This document shows, in pieces, positions 27,153 through 37,394 of a stretch of DNA of 64,000 nt (position 1 is the first letter of the stretch; every line of letters begins with the position of its first letter). The notes beneath the pieces are model-generated. The model did no database searches. It was not told the DNA's origin and saw only the letters and a program-made list of their open reading frames with translations. Source of the stretch: JAPORK01 sp026710285 (lineage in GTDB: Bacteria > Pseudomonadota > Gammaproteobacteria > Pseudomonadales > Endozoicomonadaceae); NCBI GenBank assembly GCA_965201045.1, contig OZ241746.1:4278001-4342000 (forward strand). Reading direction: 5' to 3'. The translations under genes were made by a program, and so were the position numbers.

Positions 27153-29387
27153 TTATATAATCTTTAAAAAAAAATATTCCATTGTTTGATGAACCATGTA
27201 TCTCAAGCGTGAAAAAATAGGTAAGCCTGACAGCAATAGTTTGCGACACTCAAAATTGTTTTCTATGGCAGCATAATCTAATGCTGTAAAACCGTTTTTA
27301 TTTTTAAGGTCAATATTAGCTCCTCTATCCAGGAATATTTTAATGCACTCCAATTTATTAAAGTAGGCAGCGATCATCAACGCTGTTAGACCTCTCTTTC
27401 CTTGCAAATCAGTATTAGCTCCTCTATCTAGTAATACTTCAACGCACTTCGATTGAGAATTAAGGGTAGCCATCATCAATGCTGTGTTACCATCACCGTC
27501 TTGAAAATCAATATTGGCTTCTACATCGAACGCTGCTTCAAGTACATTCAAAAACCCCCTGCCGGCAGCATACAGCAGCGCATCTGAAACCTGATTATCA
27601 CTGCAATATCCCGTTAACAATATTTTTTCTATTATTTCTGGAGACTGCATAAAATACGCCTGATCAAAGAGTCTTTTGCAATCCTCTTGATTGAAAAGTT
27701 TTTGTAGACTTGCTTTTGAAAAATTTTTGATTTGTAAAATATCGAGATCTTTTGTAATTTTGGCAATATTTCCATTGTTATCTTTATGCATTTTGTATAA
27801 ATACAACTCTAATAAAGTTATTGTTTCTGTTGTTGGAATTTCAATCTCTGGTCCTGCTAAATGTGCATTTAAAAGCTTACATAGTTCACTTTTAAATACA
27901 GGATTTTTATCCATTTTATTTTGCAGTAATTCAGACAACTCAACCGTGATAATTAATGGGAGTTTAGCCAGTAAATCCATTCCATTGAGCTCCAGAAAAA
28001 ACGTACTGATAGCTTTAGCTTCGTTTGTCTGGTTCAGTGCCTGAATGATCAGGGTATTTAGTTCATCTGCTGAGAGTTTTTCGGTATTGAGGGATGCAAG
28101 ATGAGAGAGTTGTAACGGTATATAGCCTTCATCTAAAAGGTTACATTTTTCTACTTCCTCCAACGGTTCTACTTTGCTATCCTCCTGATTGAAAACCCAG
28201 AAAAAAATACCGTTCTTGGTGCCAATATATTGCTTTGTGTCCTCTTTATCCTGAATTACATCTAACCTTTTTATTTGGTCTTTATTCTCTTCTAATGCCA
28301 GTAAAGCTTTTATTTTTTCATGGTGGCGGGCAGCAGTATAAGTACCATCAGGTTTTTCATCAAAAATATACCAGGCATCCCCTTTATTCAATTGTTCACA
28401 TGATTGAAAAAATTTATTGGTTATATCAGTTATAACATCAAGCGTCATTTCTTCAGCCTGAATACTTGCATCTGTCAACCAGTGACTTTTACCATGTTTA
28501 GCAAGAATTTCCTGCAACTTGAAAGAAAAGTGTTCTGTTATTGCGTCAAGAAAAGCACTTTCATTAATAAAGAGTGGATACTGCGAAAAAAACTCATTCA
28601 ACATAGCGTCACTCATATTCGAAGGACGGACAGCAAAATTGTCTGGATGAGATGGCAATCCGTAATTCCCGCAGATTTGCCTATACAAAAAATTAAACCA
28701 GTGAATATGATATAAACCAAAATCAATACGTTGTTTAATTTTATGCCGGGCTAAAAATAATGTAATATATTGTTTCAGCACATTGTATTTTGCTGATTGC
28801 TTTATTACATCAAAATTTTCCGTTCCGGTTATCATGTGAGTAGTTGCCATTAAAGCTTCAGACAAACGACTCTTAATACCTTCATAACACAGGTTCATTC
28901 CTTCTGAGCTATTGCTCAATATATTAATGATGCATTCAGGGTTAATCTGCTTTGACGCTGATACAGTTTCAGCTGGTTCTGATACGACTTCATCTGGTGT
29001 TGATGCAATATTATCTAAAGCTGCTACAACTTTATCCCGTATTTCTTTTGGGCACAAACAATTTAATTCCTTCAGCGTATTGACCAGCGCATGCAGCATA
29101 GGGTGCACGTCAGTAAACAACATGAACTGATCCTCTCTGTCTACTGCCTTACTGTCACTAATTTTATTCAGAAAATCATTTACTTGTTCCCCGACAGCTT
29201 TATCATTTAAAAAGAGCTTTGTGAATATTGAGAAATCTTTAACATTTTTAGTAAATTGCTGTAACAAAGCAGGATAACACTCACTCTGTTCTAGCAGAAA
29301 TATATTTTTAGTTCCCTCTGGTACTCGTATAAGGGAATTAAAATATTTTTGTGGTACTAATTCTGTTGCAGCAGGTACAGCTAACAT
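27153..29387 (-). CDS. ankyrin-repeat protein with a large unknown N-terminal region
   Basis: A 744-residue protein. About residues 600-725 form four ankyrin repeats, with clear units DGNTALMMATLNSQSKCVEV, GLTALMIAAYFNKLECIKIF and GFTALDYAAIENNFECRKLL. The first 600 residues match nothing I know and look mostly helical, with Cys-Pro (LNCLCPKE) and a VSEPAETVSASK linker near residue 135. No signal peptide. A strong AAAGGAG precedes the ATG. Bacterial proteins of this design are often delivered to host cells by type III or IV secretion; here that is inference. It is isolated between two copies of a composite repeat. Confidence 0.8.
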   Translation of the reverse strand: MLAVPAATELVPQKYFNSLIRVPEGTKNIFLLEQSECYPALLQQFTKNVKDFSIFTKLFLNDKAVGEQVNDFLNKISDSKAVDREDQFMLFTDVHPMLHALVNTLKELNCLCPKEIRDKVVAALDNIASTPDEVVSEPAETVSASKQINPECIINILSNSSEGMNLCYEGIKSRLSEALMATTHMITGTENFDVIKQSAKYNVLKQYITLFLARHKIKQRIDFGLYHIHWFNFLYRQICGNYGLPSHPDNFAVRPSNMSDAMLNEFFSQYPLFINESAFLDAITEHFSFKLQEILAKHGKSHWLTDASIQAEEMTLDVITDITNKFFQSCEQLNKGDAWYIFDEKPDGTYTAARHHEKIKALLALEENKDQIKRLDVIQDKEDTKQYIGTKNGIFFWVFNQEDSKVEPLEEVEKCNLLDEGYIPLQLSHLASLNTEKLSADELNTLIIQALNQTNEAKAISTFFLELNGMDLLAKLPLIITVELSELLQNKMDKNPVFKSELCKLLNAHLAGPEIEIPTTETITLLELYLYKMHKDNNGNIAKITKDLDILQIKNFSKASLQKLFNQEDCKRLFDQAYFMQSPEIIEKILLTGYCSDNQVSDALLYAAGRGFLNVLEAAFDVEANIDFQDGDGNTALMMATLNSQSKCVEVLLDRGANTDLQGKRGLTALMIAAYFNKLECIKIFLDRGANIDLKNKNGFTALDYAAIENNFECRKLLLSGLPIFSRLRYMVHQTMEYFFLKII

Positions 29388-29867
29388 TATTTACTCCTTT
29401 GCCTATTAATGGCTCATCTCTAAATATTTCATTTTTGAATGTAGTTGTGTTAATTTTTGACAGATTTTTATGGGCATTACATATTGCAGATAATTACTGA
29501 AAGTCTATCCTGGGTAAGGATACCTGCATAAACAGACACAAGTTCTGGTCATTATTACCTGATAAATTACCTGATAATACTATCCTGATGATGTTTTCAG
29601 TTTACTATTTTTGTAAGCAATAAAAAAATATATAAAAAATAATAAGATACAATCTTTCTGAGAAAAAATTTTCTAACAAAATACACTATAACGTTATCTT
29701 TTATGAGTTATAGCTTTTTTCATTTTCATTATCTTACATAAATTACATTGGTGAAATCAAGTAAAAAAACTAAAAATTCATTTGCAAATTTATTCAGTTT
29801 AAAAAAGGAGAGTTGCAATATAGCATTAGCTATATCGAATAAACAGGAATTCTGGCTATTTTTTCAG
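29388..29867. other. gap upstream of the ankyrin gene
   Basis: About 480 bp, AT-rich, presumably with the ankyrin gene promoter. It includes a CTGATAAATTACCTGATAATA duplication near 29560. No gene seen. Confidence 0.4.
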
Positions 29868-30240
29868 CAAACAGGTAATATAAGTTATTTTTGCCACTAA
29901 CATTACCTTAAATCAAAGCCCAGTTCAGAGATTTTTTGGCATAATATACTATGTTTTATGTCATTATTTTCAAAAATATACCGTCATTCCCGCGAAGTAG
30001 GGAGTCCCCATTAAAGAATAATCATCACTGAAAATATAACTTCCCTGTTACGGGATTCCGGCAATCCCTGCCGGAATGACACAATTTTTCAGGTTTATCT
30101 ATTTGTTAGTTAAGGATTTTTGTTAAAAAAAATTCCGAACCGGTATTAAATCAAATGATTATTATATACCTGTTCAACCAAAAACCCAGTATTGGAGGTT
30201 TATAGACACATCTTGTTGTCAAAATCTAAATTGTTCATAA
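29868..30240. repeat. composite repeat, copy 2 (carries the 228-bp element)
   Basis: The same outer sequence as 26690-26960: GCAAACAGGTAATATAAGTT, CATTACCTTAAATCAAA, then after the inserted element TTAAATCAAATGATTATTAT and TTCAACCAAAAACCCAGTAT. It ends near the 3' end of the RND pump gene. Confidence 0.8.
29918..30145. mobile_element. 228-bp element flanked by a 10-bp direct repeat
   Basis: The element is bordered on both sides by TTAAATCAAA (29908-29917 and 30146-30155), present once at the empty site 26731-26740. The ends are loosely inverted: CCCAGTTCAGAGATTTTTTG and (reverse complement) TACCGGTTCGGAATTTTTTT. Inside is a GTCATTCCCGCG...GGAATGAC inverted repeat (about 29983-30080), a common bacterial palindromic type. 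A partial copy lies at 9471. Confidence 0.75.
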
Positions 30241-30340
30241 GATTTTGTTGTAAACCATTCTGCAAGATCTTTATATATTCTGGACGACAGGAATGTAATC
30301 ATCAGCATATGCAAAGTAATTTAAATAGTTTTCGCAAAAT

Positions 30341-33300
30341 TTATTCCGGAATTTTCGGTAACGGCTTATGCTTTGAAGCCATCAGTGTATAAATAACCGG
30401 TAACACAAAGAGCGTGAACAGTGTACCAATACTGAGGCCAGAAAGAATGATTAGTCCAATATCAAACCGGCTGACTGCTCCCGGACCTTTTGCAAACAAC
30501 AGAGGCAGCAAACCGGCAATCATAGAAATAGTGGTCATCAGAACGGGTCTTAACCGCAGGTTAGCTGCATAAATAACCGCTTCTGTCCTGCTTTTACCGT
30601 GAAGAATTTGCTCATTTTTTGCAACTTCACAAATAAGAATACCATGTCGGGTTATTAACCCTATCAGCGTAATTAACCCAACCTGTGTATAAATATTCAT
30701 AGTGGTCAGCCCCCATGCCATAAATACTAAAGCTCCACTTATAGCCAAAGGTACACTAATCATAATCACCAGCGGATCTCTCATGCTTTCAAACTGGGCA
30801 GCCAGCACTAAAAAAATAATACAAAGCGCCAACAAAAAAGTAATAAACAGTGTATTACCTTCCTGCACATATTGTCTGGCTTCACCAAGGAAATCATACT
30901 GATAACCTTGTGGTAATAGCGGAGCTGCTTTCATTTTCAGAAAATCTACCGCCTGACCTATGGTTGTACCCGGCGCAGGTACAATACCAATATTGGCAGA
31001 ATTCATCTGATTTAAATGGTTAAGCGTACGAGGTTGTCCGGAGATGGTCAGAGAGACAATACTTTTTAGTGGAATCATTTGTCCGCTGGCTGCACGGACA
31101 TAATATTTTTCAATAGATTCCGGAGTAAATCTGAATTTTCTTTTTACCTGTGGAATCACTTCATAAGCCCTGCCACTAAGATTGATCTTATTGATATAGC
31201 CATTTCCCATCATGGTTGAGAGTGTTTCAGCAATTTGCTTCATGGTAATTCCATAAGCACCGGCTTTATTACGGTCAATATTGATATGAATGGTGGCAGA
31301 ACCAAAGTTAAGATCCAGCTGACTAAATATAAAATCAGGGTTTTGTTTCACCATATCATTAATTTTTGTAGCAACAGCTAACAAATTTTCAAAAGATGCT
31401 GTGGTCGTGATGATAAACTGAACCGGAAACCCGCCGGAACCACCGGGTAGTGTCGGCATAGGAAAAGCAGACAGCGCTGTAACCGGGTCATCAGCAAATA
31501 TTTTACTTACCGATGCAATAATTTCCTTCTGGCTTCTTTTTCTTTTCGATGAAGGCGTTAATATAGCACCGGCAAACCCTTGATTTGAATCGGGAAAACC
31601 GGCAAATGCCACACTGGTTTCTACTTCAGGCTCACGGTTTAATATCATAATTGCACTTTCAAGACCTGCCTGTACATAGTCAAGATTGGCATTTTCAGGC
31701 GCTTTAGCCATCAGCATAAAAAAATTATTATCTTCAACAGGTGCCAGCTCTGCTGGAATAAATTTTAACAGACAAGGCAACGCAATAAAGACCAACGCAG
31801 AAAAAACCACCAGCACCTGTTTATGCTTCATGACAGCATTAAGTGCCTTTTGATAAGCAACAGAGATAACATCTAAATACTTTATTACAGCACTTTCAAA
31901 GCGACCAGGGTGAGTATGTTGCCTCAGCAAAGCAGAGCACATGACCGGTGATAAAGTGAGCGCAATAATACCCGAGACAAATACAGCGCCAGCCAGCGTT
32001 AATGCAAACTCTTTAAAAAGAGAACCGGTAATTCCTGTGGTCAGGACAATGGGCGTGTATACCGCTATCAGTGTAATGGTCATTGAGATAACCGGCAGTG
32101 CAATCTCTCTTGCTCCTTTAATAGCAGCGATAAAAGGTGATTCTCCATTTTTAATGTGACGATCAGTATTTTCCACCACAACAATGGCATCATCCACAAC
32201 CAGTCCAATAGCCAGAACCATAGCCAGTAAAGTTAACAGATTAAATGAAAGATCAAAAATATTCATCAAAATAGCGGCACCAAGGAGTGACAACGGTATG
32301 GTGACCACAGGGATCATTACCGACCGTAACGATCCCATAAATAGTGTAATCACTAAAATTACAATGATAATGGCTTCAACAATGGTCTTAATAACCTCAT
32401 AAATAGATTCATTGATAGCCTCAGTGGAATCATATAAGATGCGCATTTTAATAGCAGAAGGCAGTGAGCGTTCAATATGTAAAAGTACATCTTTTACGGC
32501 AGCAACCACTTCCAGCGGGTTAGCCGATGGTGTGGGATCAATAGCCAGAATAACCGCATTTTTACCTTCTGCATAAGCCCGCGCTGTATCACGGTTTTTT
32601 GTTAGTTGTACGGTTGCAATATTACTTAAACGAATAACTGAACCATCAGCATTGGTTCTGATAATTAAATTTCTTAACTGCCAGACATCATTGACCTGCG
32701 TGTTAATGAGATTACTGTAGCGGATAAAATAGTTGTCTATACTACCAGGTGCTGCTTGGAAATTATTCTCTCTTAAAACATTTAAAATATCCGTTGCATT
32801 GAATCCATATACAGCCATCTTTGCTGGATTTAACCAAATGTGCATTGCAAATTCACTGCCTCCAAGCAAACTGGCACTGGCAACCCCCTGTGTTGTCATG
32901 ACCTGCGGCTGCACGACTTTGGTTAAAAAATTGGTGATTTGACTTGAATCCATATCAGTACTGGTGAAAGAAGTATACAGCAATGACACCGTTGCACCGG
33001 TAGAAACCTTTAAAGAAGGATCCTGAATCTCAGTGGGTAATTTGGAACGAATACTGTTAACCTTAGACAAAATATCGGCTAATGCGCTGTCCGGATTGGT
33101 ATTGAGTTTCATGTAAACATTGATACTGCTTATACCCATTTTGCTTTGGGATGTTACATAGTCAATGTTATCTGCCTGAGCAATCGCCTGTTCAAGTGGC
33201 TGGGTAATAAATCCCTGAATTAACTCTGCGCTGGCACCATAATATTGCGTGGTCACAGTGACAACGGTATTGGTCATTTTAGGGTATTGCCGAAAATTCA

Positions 33301-33394
33301 TGTTATAAAATGTATAAATACCAAGCAATACAATTAATAAATTAACAGACACAGCAAAAACAGGTCGGCGAATAAAAATATCAGTAAAACGCAT
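30341..33394 (-). CDS. RND efflux pump inner-membrane transporter
   Basis: A 1017-residue proton-driven transporter of the HAE1 (AcrB/MexB-like) family. It starts FIRRPVFAVSVNLLIVLLG, then PLEQAIAQADNIDYVTSQS. The proton-relay segment in TM4 is LVVDDAIVVVENTDRHIKNG, and the second half repeats the fold (LITLIGLITRHGILICEVAK, FVLPVIYTLMASK). It pumps drugs, bile salts or other amphipaths from the periplasm. The membrane-fusion gene lies 18 bp upstream in the same operon. No TolC-type outer-membrane gene is adjacent, so a distant TolC is likely used. The substrate is unknown. Confidence 0.93.
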   Translation of the reverse strand: MRFTDIFIRRPVFAVSVNLLIVLLGIYTFYNMNFRQYPKMTNTVVTVTTQYYGASAELIQGFITQPLEQAIAQADNIDYVTSQSKMGISSINVYMKLNTNPDSALADILSKVNSIRSKLPTEIQDPSLKVSTGATVSLLYTSFTSTDMDSSQITNFLTKVVQPQVMTTQGVASASLLGGSEFAMHIWLNPAKMAVYGFNATDILNVLRENNFQAAPGSIDNYFIRYSNLINTQVNDVWQLRNLIIRTNADGSVIRLSNIATVQLTKNRDTARAYAEGKNAVILAIDPTPSANPLEVVAAVKDVLLHIERSLPSAIKMRILYDSTEAINESIYEVIKTIVEAIIIVILVITLFMGSLRSVMIPVVTIPLSLLGAAILMNIFDLSFNLLTLLAMVLAIGLVVDDAIVVVENTDRHIKNGESPFIAAIKGAREIALPVISMTITLIAVYTPIVLTTGITGSLFKEFALTLAGAVFVSGIIALTLSPVMCSALLRQHTHPGRFESAVIKYLDVISVAYQKALNAVMKHKQVLVVFSALVFIALPCLLKFIPAELAPVEDNNFFMLMAKAPENANLDYVQAGLESAIMILNREPEVETSVAFAGFPDSNQGFAGAILTPSSKRKRSQKEIIASVSKIFADDPVTALSAFPMPTLPGGSGGFPVQFIITTTASFENLLAVATKINDMVKQNPDFIFSQLDLNFGSATIHINIDRNKAGAYGITMKQIAETLSTMMGNGYINKINLSGRAYEVIPQVKRKFRFTPESIEKYYVRAASGQMIPLKSIVSLTISGQPRTLNHLNQMNSANIGIVPAPGTTIGQAVDFLKMKAAPLLPQGYQYDFLGEARQYVQEGNTLFITFLLALCIIFLVLAAQFESMRDPLVIMISVPLAISGALVFMAWGLTTMNIYTQVGLITLIGLITRHGILICEVAKNEQILHGKSRTEAVIYAANLRLRPVLMTTISMIAGLLPLLFAKGPGAVSRFDIGLIILSGLSIGTLFTLFVLPVIYTLMASKHKPLPKIPE

Positions 33395-33412
33395 CAGTTA
33401 TCTACCTTTATT

Positions 33413-34537
33413 CTATAAGTAAGGAATTTTTTCCGGAGCAATCAACTTATTCTGTTGGGTAATTTTAACGTGACTTCCATTACTTAGTCTGACCTGACCT
33501 AATGTTACAATTTGATCACCGGCTTTTAATCCAGAAGAAACAAGCGCCAACCCTTCCCGGTATTCTTTGATATGAATCGAAATTTGCTTTGCTGTATAGT
33601 GTAATATTTTCTGCTTGTTATCAGTCACCGGTTTAACCACATAAACACTTTGTCCGTATAGCTGAAAATTAATTGCATGGAGAGGAATGACAATTTGATT
33701 CTTCATTTCAGGAATCAGTATTTTAACCTGAGCAAACATACCCGAACGCAATTGACCATTACTGTTGGGAATAGAGGCCTGAACATCAATCACACCACTG
33801 TCGCTGTTAACAACAGGTTCAAGTGCGTTTATTTCTCCGATAAAATTACGATTCGGATAAGCGTCTGCCATAATGTGAACAGGAAGACCCGGCGTTACTT
33901 TGGCTAAATCCTTTTGTGTGATAGTAAACTGGATGCGCATAATATCATTGTTTTCCAGACGCACAACGGGTGAACCTGGTTGCAGATACTGTCCCTCATA
34001 AATATTTCTGATACCCACGATTCCATCAAAAGGTGCAGTGATAAGTCTGCGCTGTATAAGTGCTTTCAGGCTGTCAATTTGTCCGATCAGATTGTAATAA
34101 CTGGCTTTGGCTGCATCGAGTGCCTGGCGAGAGACGTTATTACTTTTATAAAGCTGTAGCATTCTGTTCATTTTTGCTTTTATTGCCGGCAAATCAGCTT
34201 CAGAACTGATGAGATTGGCTTTCTCAACCTGGGTATCTAACTCAATCAGCAAATCACCTTTACTGACTTTTTGTCCGGAGGCAAAATTAATTTTGGCGAT
34301 TTTCCCACCCTGTTCACTACTCAGATCAACACCTGCGTAAGGCTGAATAAAGCCAATGGCTTCAATAACAGGATGCCAGGTCTGTGGTTTAACTGTCATG
34401 GTTGTAACCGGATAAACCGGCTCAGGCATGCTGGACATAAATTTAGCGATCATATGAGCTTTAAAAATATTAAAACTGATAACACTGCCAAAAAGTGCTA
34501 TCACAATAAATGCCATGATGGCATACCATTTCTTCAT
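33413..34537 (-). CDS. RND efflux periplasmic adaptor
   Basis: A 374-residue membrane-fusion protein. The N-terminal membrane anchor covers about residues 5-26. The first half of the lipoyl domain is GKIAKINFASGQKVSKGDLL, and a short helical hairpin follows (ISSEADLPAIKAKMNRMLQL). The second lipoyl half is RRLITAPFDGIVGIRNIYEG and the beta-barrel contains LRSGMFAQVKI. It links the RND transporter to an outer-membrane channel and shares its operon. No local regulator gene is visible. Confidence 0.92.
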   Translation of the reverse strand: MKKWYAIMAFIVIALFGSVISFNIFKAHMIAKFMSSMPEPVYPVTTMTVKPQTWHPVIEAIGFIQPYAGVDLSSEQGGKIAKINFASGQKVSKGDLLIELDTQVEKANLISSEADLPAIKAKMNRMLQLYKSNNVSRQALDAAKASYYNLIGQIDSLKALIQRRLITAPFDGIVGIRNIYEGQYLQPGSPVVRLENNDIMRIQFTITQKDLAKVTPGLPVHIMADAYPNRNFIGEINALEPVVNSDSGVIDVQASIPNSNGQLRSGMFAQVKILIPEMKNQIVIPLHAINFQLYGQSVYVVKPVTDNKQKILHYTAKQISIHIKEYREGLALVSSGLKAGDQIVTLGQVRLSNGSHVKITQQNKLIAPEKIPYL

Positions 34538-35444
34538 GCAACGAACCCTTTAGCAAAAGTATTAATATCTGATTTCCGGAACAATTTGGAAAACACCTTT
34601 CTCTGTCATTTCAGAATAGTCTGATTATTTTTTCCACCTGATTTAAAACAATTTTTAAGTGTAATTAAAATGTAAAGATTTTTATAAATCAATACATTTC
34701 CTGATTATTTTATTAACTATACAAAGATCATATGTATATTCTTGCCTGAACTGCCTGATAACAGAAACAAAATATATTGTTAGGAATACTGTTTTGTATT
34801 GTTAGCTCTTTATATATTACTTAGGTATAAACCAGTATTTATACAAGCAAAATCGTATAAAATGAATTCGGAAAACCGATATCTGATTTATTATTCAAGT
34901 TTTGTTTTATATGACGGAATTTAAAAGAAAACAATCAGGATACAAAATACAAAGGAATATGGCAGGTTAAATATGGAAAATTTGAGCAATCTAAGAAAAA
35001 GAAAATATTTCTCAGCAGCGACGATGACGCTTTACTCTATACGTTACCAAAATATCATCAGTTTTCCTGCCACCGTAGCTGAAGCTGACGTGGTACCCTG
35101 AAATCTCGGCTAATAAAAAAAATAGTTGCCAATCATCAAAAGCTGATGCAAAATATATTTATGGATAACAGCTAAACTAAAGAAAAAGAGAAAACTTCTG
35201 AAACACCAAAAACCTTAAAAATCCAGTTAAAATAACTTCCTGGAAAAGCTAAAATCGCAATATAAAAATATATCAAGCGTGTTGATATGCAAAAAATTTC
35301 ATTTTTCAAACCATAAAAATAAATCATTCTTTCTGACAAATAGGTTATTAAAAACTATTTGATGTATTGCTTGTAGCAACCTCAAAAAAAATTATTAACA
35401 TCAATACACAATAAAAAAAATTTTTATATGAAAGGAGATCTGTT
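34538..35444. other. 900-bp gap before the coiled-coil gene
   Basis: Mostly AT-rich. A 42-codon frame from ATG 34973 (MENLSNLRKRKYFSAATMTL...) ends at 35101 and has no known relative; it could be a gene remnant. At about 35335-35370 the sequence ATAGGTTATTAAAAACTATT resembles a decayed right end of the 136-bp MITE. No other feature seen. Confidence 0.4.
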
Positions 35445-37013
35445 ATGGATTCAAAAAAAGTAGAAAGTTCCAGTTCAGTACAATCAAATAAACGTAACCA
35501 AGAAAAAAGTCAGCCACTTACTCAGATGAATGAGATTGCTTCAAAACAAAAGGAAGATCTGGCAAAAGCACTTAAAAGTTTAGAACATGTAAAAAACTTT
35601 CCTAAAATAAAACTTACTAAAGACCAGAAAACAGAACTCAGAAAAAATTTTGAACTAGTGATAAAATCGGCAAATCAGATTACAGATTTTCAGAAGCAGG
35701 ATCAGATAATTGAAAATTTGAAAAAAAATTTCGGTATAAGAAAAAACAAAATGAATAAATTATATGAAAAACAGTTGGAGTTGAAATTACCAGATATTCT
35801 GAAAAAAGCAGATGGTTTACCCGAAAGTGAAAAACTACTTGTCTATAATGAGATAGCAAACCTTATAAAAAAACATAAATCTATAATAAAAAAAACAATA
35901 AACATAGAAAAAAATTCCTCAAAATCAAAACTCGGAAAGTATCTAAAAAATGCAGCAATAAAAAGTTTCTGGATAAGTATAGGAGAACAAATCAAAGAAG
36001 TCTCAAATAAAAATCCTAGAGACCAGGAGTCCGCACTTCAAAAAATTAAGGATACATCTTTTACTTTAATCGATAAAGAGTTGCGTAATATACTCAATGT
36101 AGAAAATGAAGGAAAAGGAATATTCACGAAAATTAAAAGTAAAAATCAGATAGGAACTATAATACGTGAGCTTAAACAGGGAACGCTGGCTTTGACATTA
36201 GAAAAACATCTCCTTGAAAACAAAATTACGCCAATGTCTGAAAATATAAAGGCTATCGATCAGGATATTGAGAGTGTAGAGTTAAGTATAAATAAATTAA
36301 AACACCAGCGCACAATTTTAAAGAAGCTACCCAAGGGAAAAAATTTATTTACAAAGACGAAATTACCACAACTTGGATCAGCAGAGGGTAGTTCCCTACC
36401 TAATAAAAATCAACAAAAGGAAATAGAGCAGAGAATACAAAACTTTAAAGAAAGAATGTCGGTTTTAATTAAATCCCGTTTGCAAGCACAAAAAGAGTTA
36501 CGACCCTTTACAAAAGAATTAGAGCATATCAATGAGCGTTGGGGTAATAAAATACAGATCCCTCTTCAGCAACAAAAAAATGATGAAATATCAGAACCAT
36601 TTGTAAACACTGAAGCCAATCAATCAACTGGAGCTTTTCCAAATACTGAAAAGCAATTATCTCCTCAACCAAAAGAGACACCAAGTGCAGATGTTACCAG
36701 TGATTCAACCAGAATTAAGCCCCCCCCTCTACCTTATGTTCCAACTGTAACCCGACAAGTTTTAGATTCTAAATCAAAGGCTGCTGAAACCAATGATTCA
36801 ACAGCGAGGAGCGAGAGTAGCAAAGAGCGTTTCACAGATGAAATAGTAGCAGAAGTAAAAAATATGGAAAAAGAAAGAGCAGAGGGAAATTCTTTTTCCT
36901 CATTTGGGAAATCAAGTGCTGATAATGTTCAATCCAAATTATCTCGTCGCCGGGTTCCGGCTCGACCTGTACCTCCACCGCCATCTGAAGCTTCACCTGA
37001 AGAAGAAGACTAA
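35445..37013 (+). CDS. coiled-coil protein with proline-rich tail, candidate effector
   Basis: A 522-residue protein with no known relative. Residues 1-370 are Lys/Glu-rich and mostly helical with coiled-coil stretches (around 80-110, 245-275 and 315-350). Residues 370-522 are a disordered Ser/Pro-rich tail with two proline clusters, IKPPPLPYVP and VPARPVPPPPSE, the second ending in an acidic EEED. RPVPPPP resembles SH3-binding or actin-regulator motifs seen in proteins that act in eukaryotic cells. There is no signal peptide; the N-terminus is Ser/Gln-rich as in many type III substrates. A strong AAAGGAGAT precedes the ATG. The effector role is inference. Confidence 0.65.
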   Translation: MDSKKVESSSSVQSNKRNQEKSQPLTQMNEIASKQKEDLAKALKSLEHVKNFPKIKLTKDQKTELRKNFELVIKSANQITDFQKQDQIIENLKKNFGIRKNKMNKLYEKQLELKLPDILKKADGLPESEKLLVYNEIANLIKKHKSIIKKTINIEKNSSKSKLGKYLKNAAIKSFWISIGEQIKEVSNKNPRDQESALQKIKDTSFTLIDKELRNILNVENEGKGIFTKIKSKNQIGTIIRELKQGTLALTLEKHLLENKITPMSENIKAIDQDIESVELSINKLKHQRTILKKLPKGKNLFTKTKLPQLGSAEGSSLPNKNQQKEIEQRIQNFKERMSVLIKSRLQAQKELRPFTKELEHINERWGNKIQIPLQQQKNDEISEPFVNTEANQSTGAFPNTEKQLSPQPKETPSADVTSDSTRIKPPPLPYVPTVTRQVLDSKSKAAETNDSTARSESSKERFTDEIVAEVKNMEKERAEGNSFSSFGKSSADNVQSKLSRRRVPARPVPPPPSEASPEEED

Positions 37014-37036
37014 AAGTTGAATTCCTCACCTGAAGG

Positions 37037-37322
37037 CTATCTTTTATACACAAATTCTGGTTCGGAGTTTTTGGCTGAAAAATAAAAATCCTTGCTTTTA
37101 AACTGTTGATGCTGAAATAACCTTGTCGTTCCGACCTACTCTTATACACAAATATTTATTCATAACCCTGACTCTCATTAAATATATTCCAGGCAGTAAT
37201 AATATCAATGGATCGTTGCAATCCTCCCCACATAACTTTTGGACCAGGATCAGCAGTTTAAAAGCAAGGATTTTTATTTTTCAGCCAAAAACTCCGAACC
37301 AGAATTTGTGTATAAAAGACAG
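37037..37322. mobile_element. 286-bp element with 75-bp inverted arms and Tn5-like tips
   Basis: The left arm starts CTATCTTTTATACACAAATT (37037); the right arm, read in reverse, starts CTGTCTTTTATACACAAATT (37322). The arms match for about 75 bp, including TTCTGGTTCGGAGTTTTTGG and AAAATCCTTGCTTTTAAACT. The 19-base tip differs at three positions from the outer end of IS50/Tn5. The roughly 135-bp centre has no gene. A single arm is repeated at 22506. Confidence 0.75.
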
Positions 37323-37394
37323 CCCTCAGTCGGGATGATTTGGACATCTTTCAGTCCAACGGGTTTGCCCGTGTCGCCGGGCGAACCTCATTCC

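Noticed and set aside
30341..34537. Complete tripartite efflux operon
   Set aside because: Only transporter and adaptor are present; no outer-membrane channel gene follows or precedes.
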